Of a DNA stretch of 64,000 nt, positions 63,906-64,000 are shown piece after piece. The number at the start of each line of letters is the position of its first letter. Position 1 is the stretch's first letter. A program made the position numbers and the translations under genes. Under the pieces are notes generated by a model. It had not been told where the DNA came from, did no database searches, and saw only the letters and a list, made by a program, of their open reading frames with translations. The DNA is taken from contig CP053148.1 in the NCBI GenBank assembly GCA_014607495.2, positions 18,538,001 to 18,602,000 on the forward strand, in the 5' to 3' direction. The stretch is from Carposina sasakii (lineage: Eukaryota; Arthropoda; Insecta; Lepidoptera; Carposinidae).

Positions 63906-64000
63906 GTGAGGTGTTTTCAGCCAATAGATACCCGCTGGCTGATTATGTGTCTTGCGAAATCATGCGACAGCGAAAATTGTAACTGCAGCGAGTGTAATGA

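Overview
The window is nuclear DNA from an insect, almost certainly a moth or butterfly. It shows small GC-rich exons in AT-rich introns, with GT/AG splice sites throughout. The introns are packed with repeat types familiar from Lepidoptera: a tail reading 'ccgcgtggac...gtcgcgggc', short interspersed repeats carrying 'attgcagtccactgctggac', TTAA-targeted elements, BEL/Pao and RTE-like elements, and many hairpin MITEs. No bacterial-type genes, rRNA, convincing tRNA gene or CRISPR array is visible.

One host gene fills the window on the + strand: VPS13B (Cohen syndrome protein/COH1 orthologue), a giant bridge-like lipid transfer protein. I chained 63 coding exons from 2274 to 63905. Their phases fit at every junction and give 9,099 nt (3,033 codons) with no in-frame stop. 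The gene enters from the left (the exon with the initiator Met and first chorein helix is not in the window) and leaves to the right (the last part of the VAB region, the ATG_C region and the C-terminal PH-like domain are missing). Exons 1-6 encode the N-terminal chorein region, the middle exons the repeated beta-groove and linkers, and exons 53-63 the adaptor-binding (VAB-like) part.

Layout: 1-1071 is a nearly perfect inverted repeat carrying two opposed copies of a cysteine-rich, transposon-type ORF. 2274-18578 holds exons 1-24 in short introns. 18.6-23.5 kb is a dead piggyBac-like element, itself interrupted by a SINE-like repeat and a 2 x 1.62 kb tandem LINE-derived block. 23.7-46.0 kb holds exons 25-51 with SINEs, MITEs, a nested hAT element and a 760-bp foldback. 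46,199-52,511 is a young, apparently intact BEL/Pao LTR retrotransposon with a 1,879-codon ORF and a 5-bp target duplication. 52.8-63.9 kb holds exons 52-63, a 5'-truncated LINE, a Kolobok/piggyBac-type TTAA element and a second hAT MITE.

No dedicated new multi-gene system is evident. The points most worth following are the terminal palindrome, an in-frame possible alternative terminal exon (12857-12987), a possible 9-nt microexon (61340-61348), the intact BEL element in sense orientation inside VPS13B, and several TE insertions whose target duplications can be read directly.
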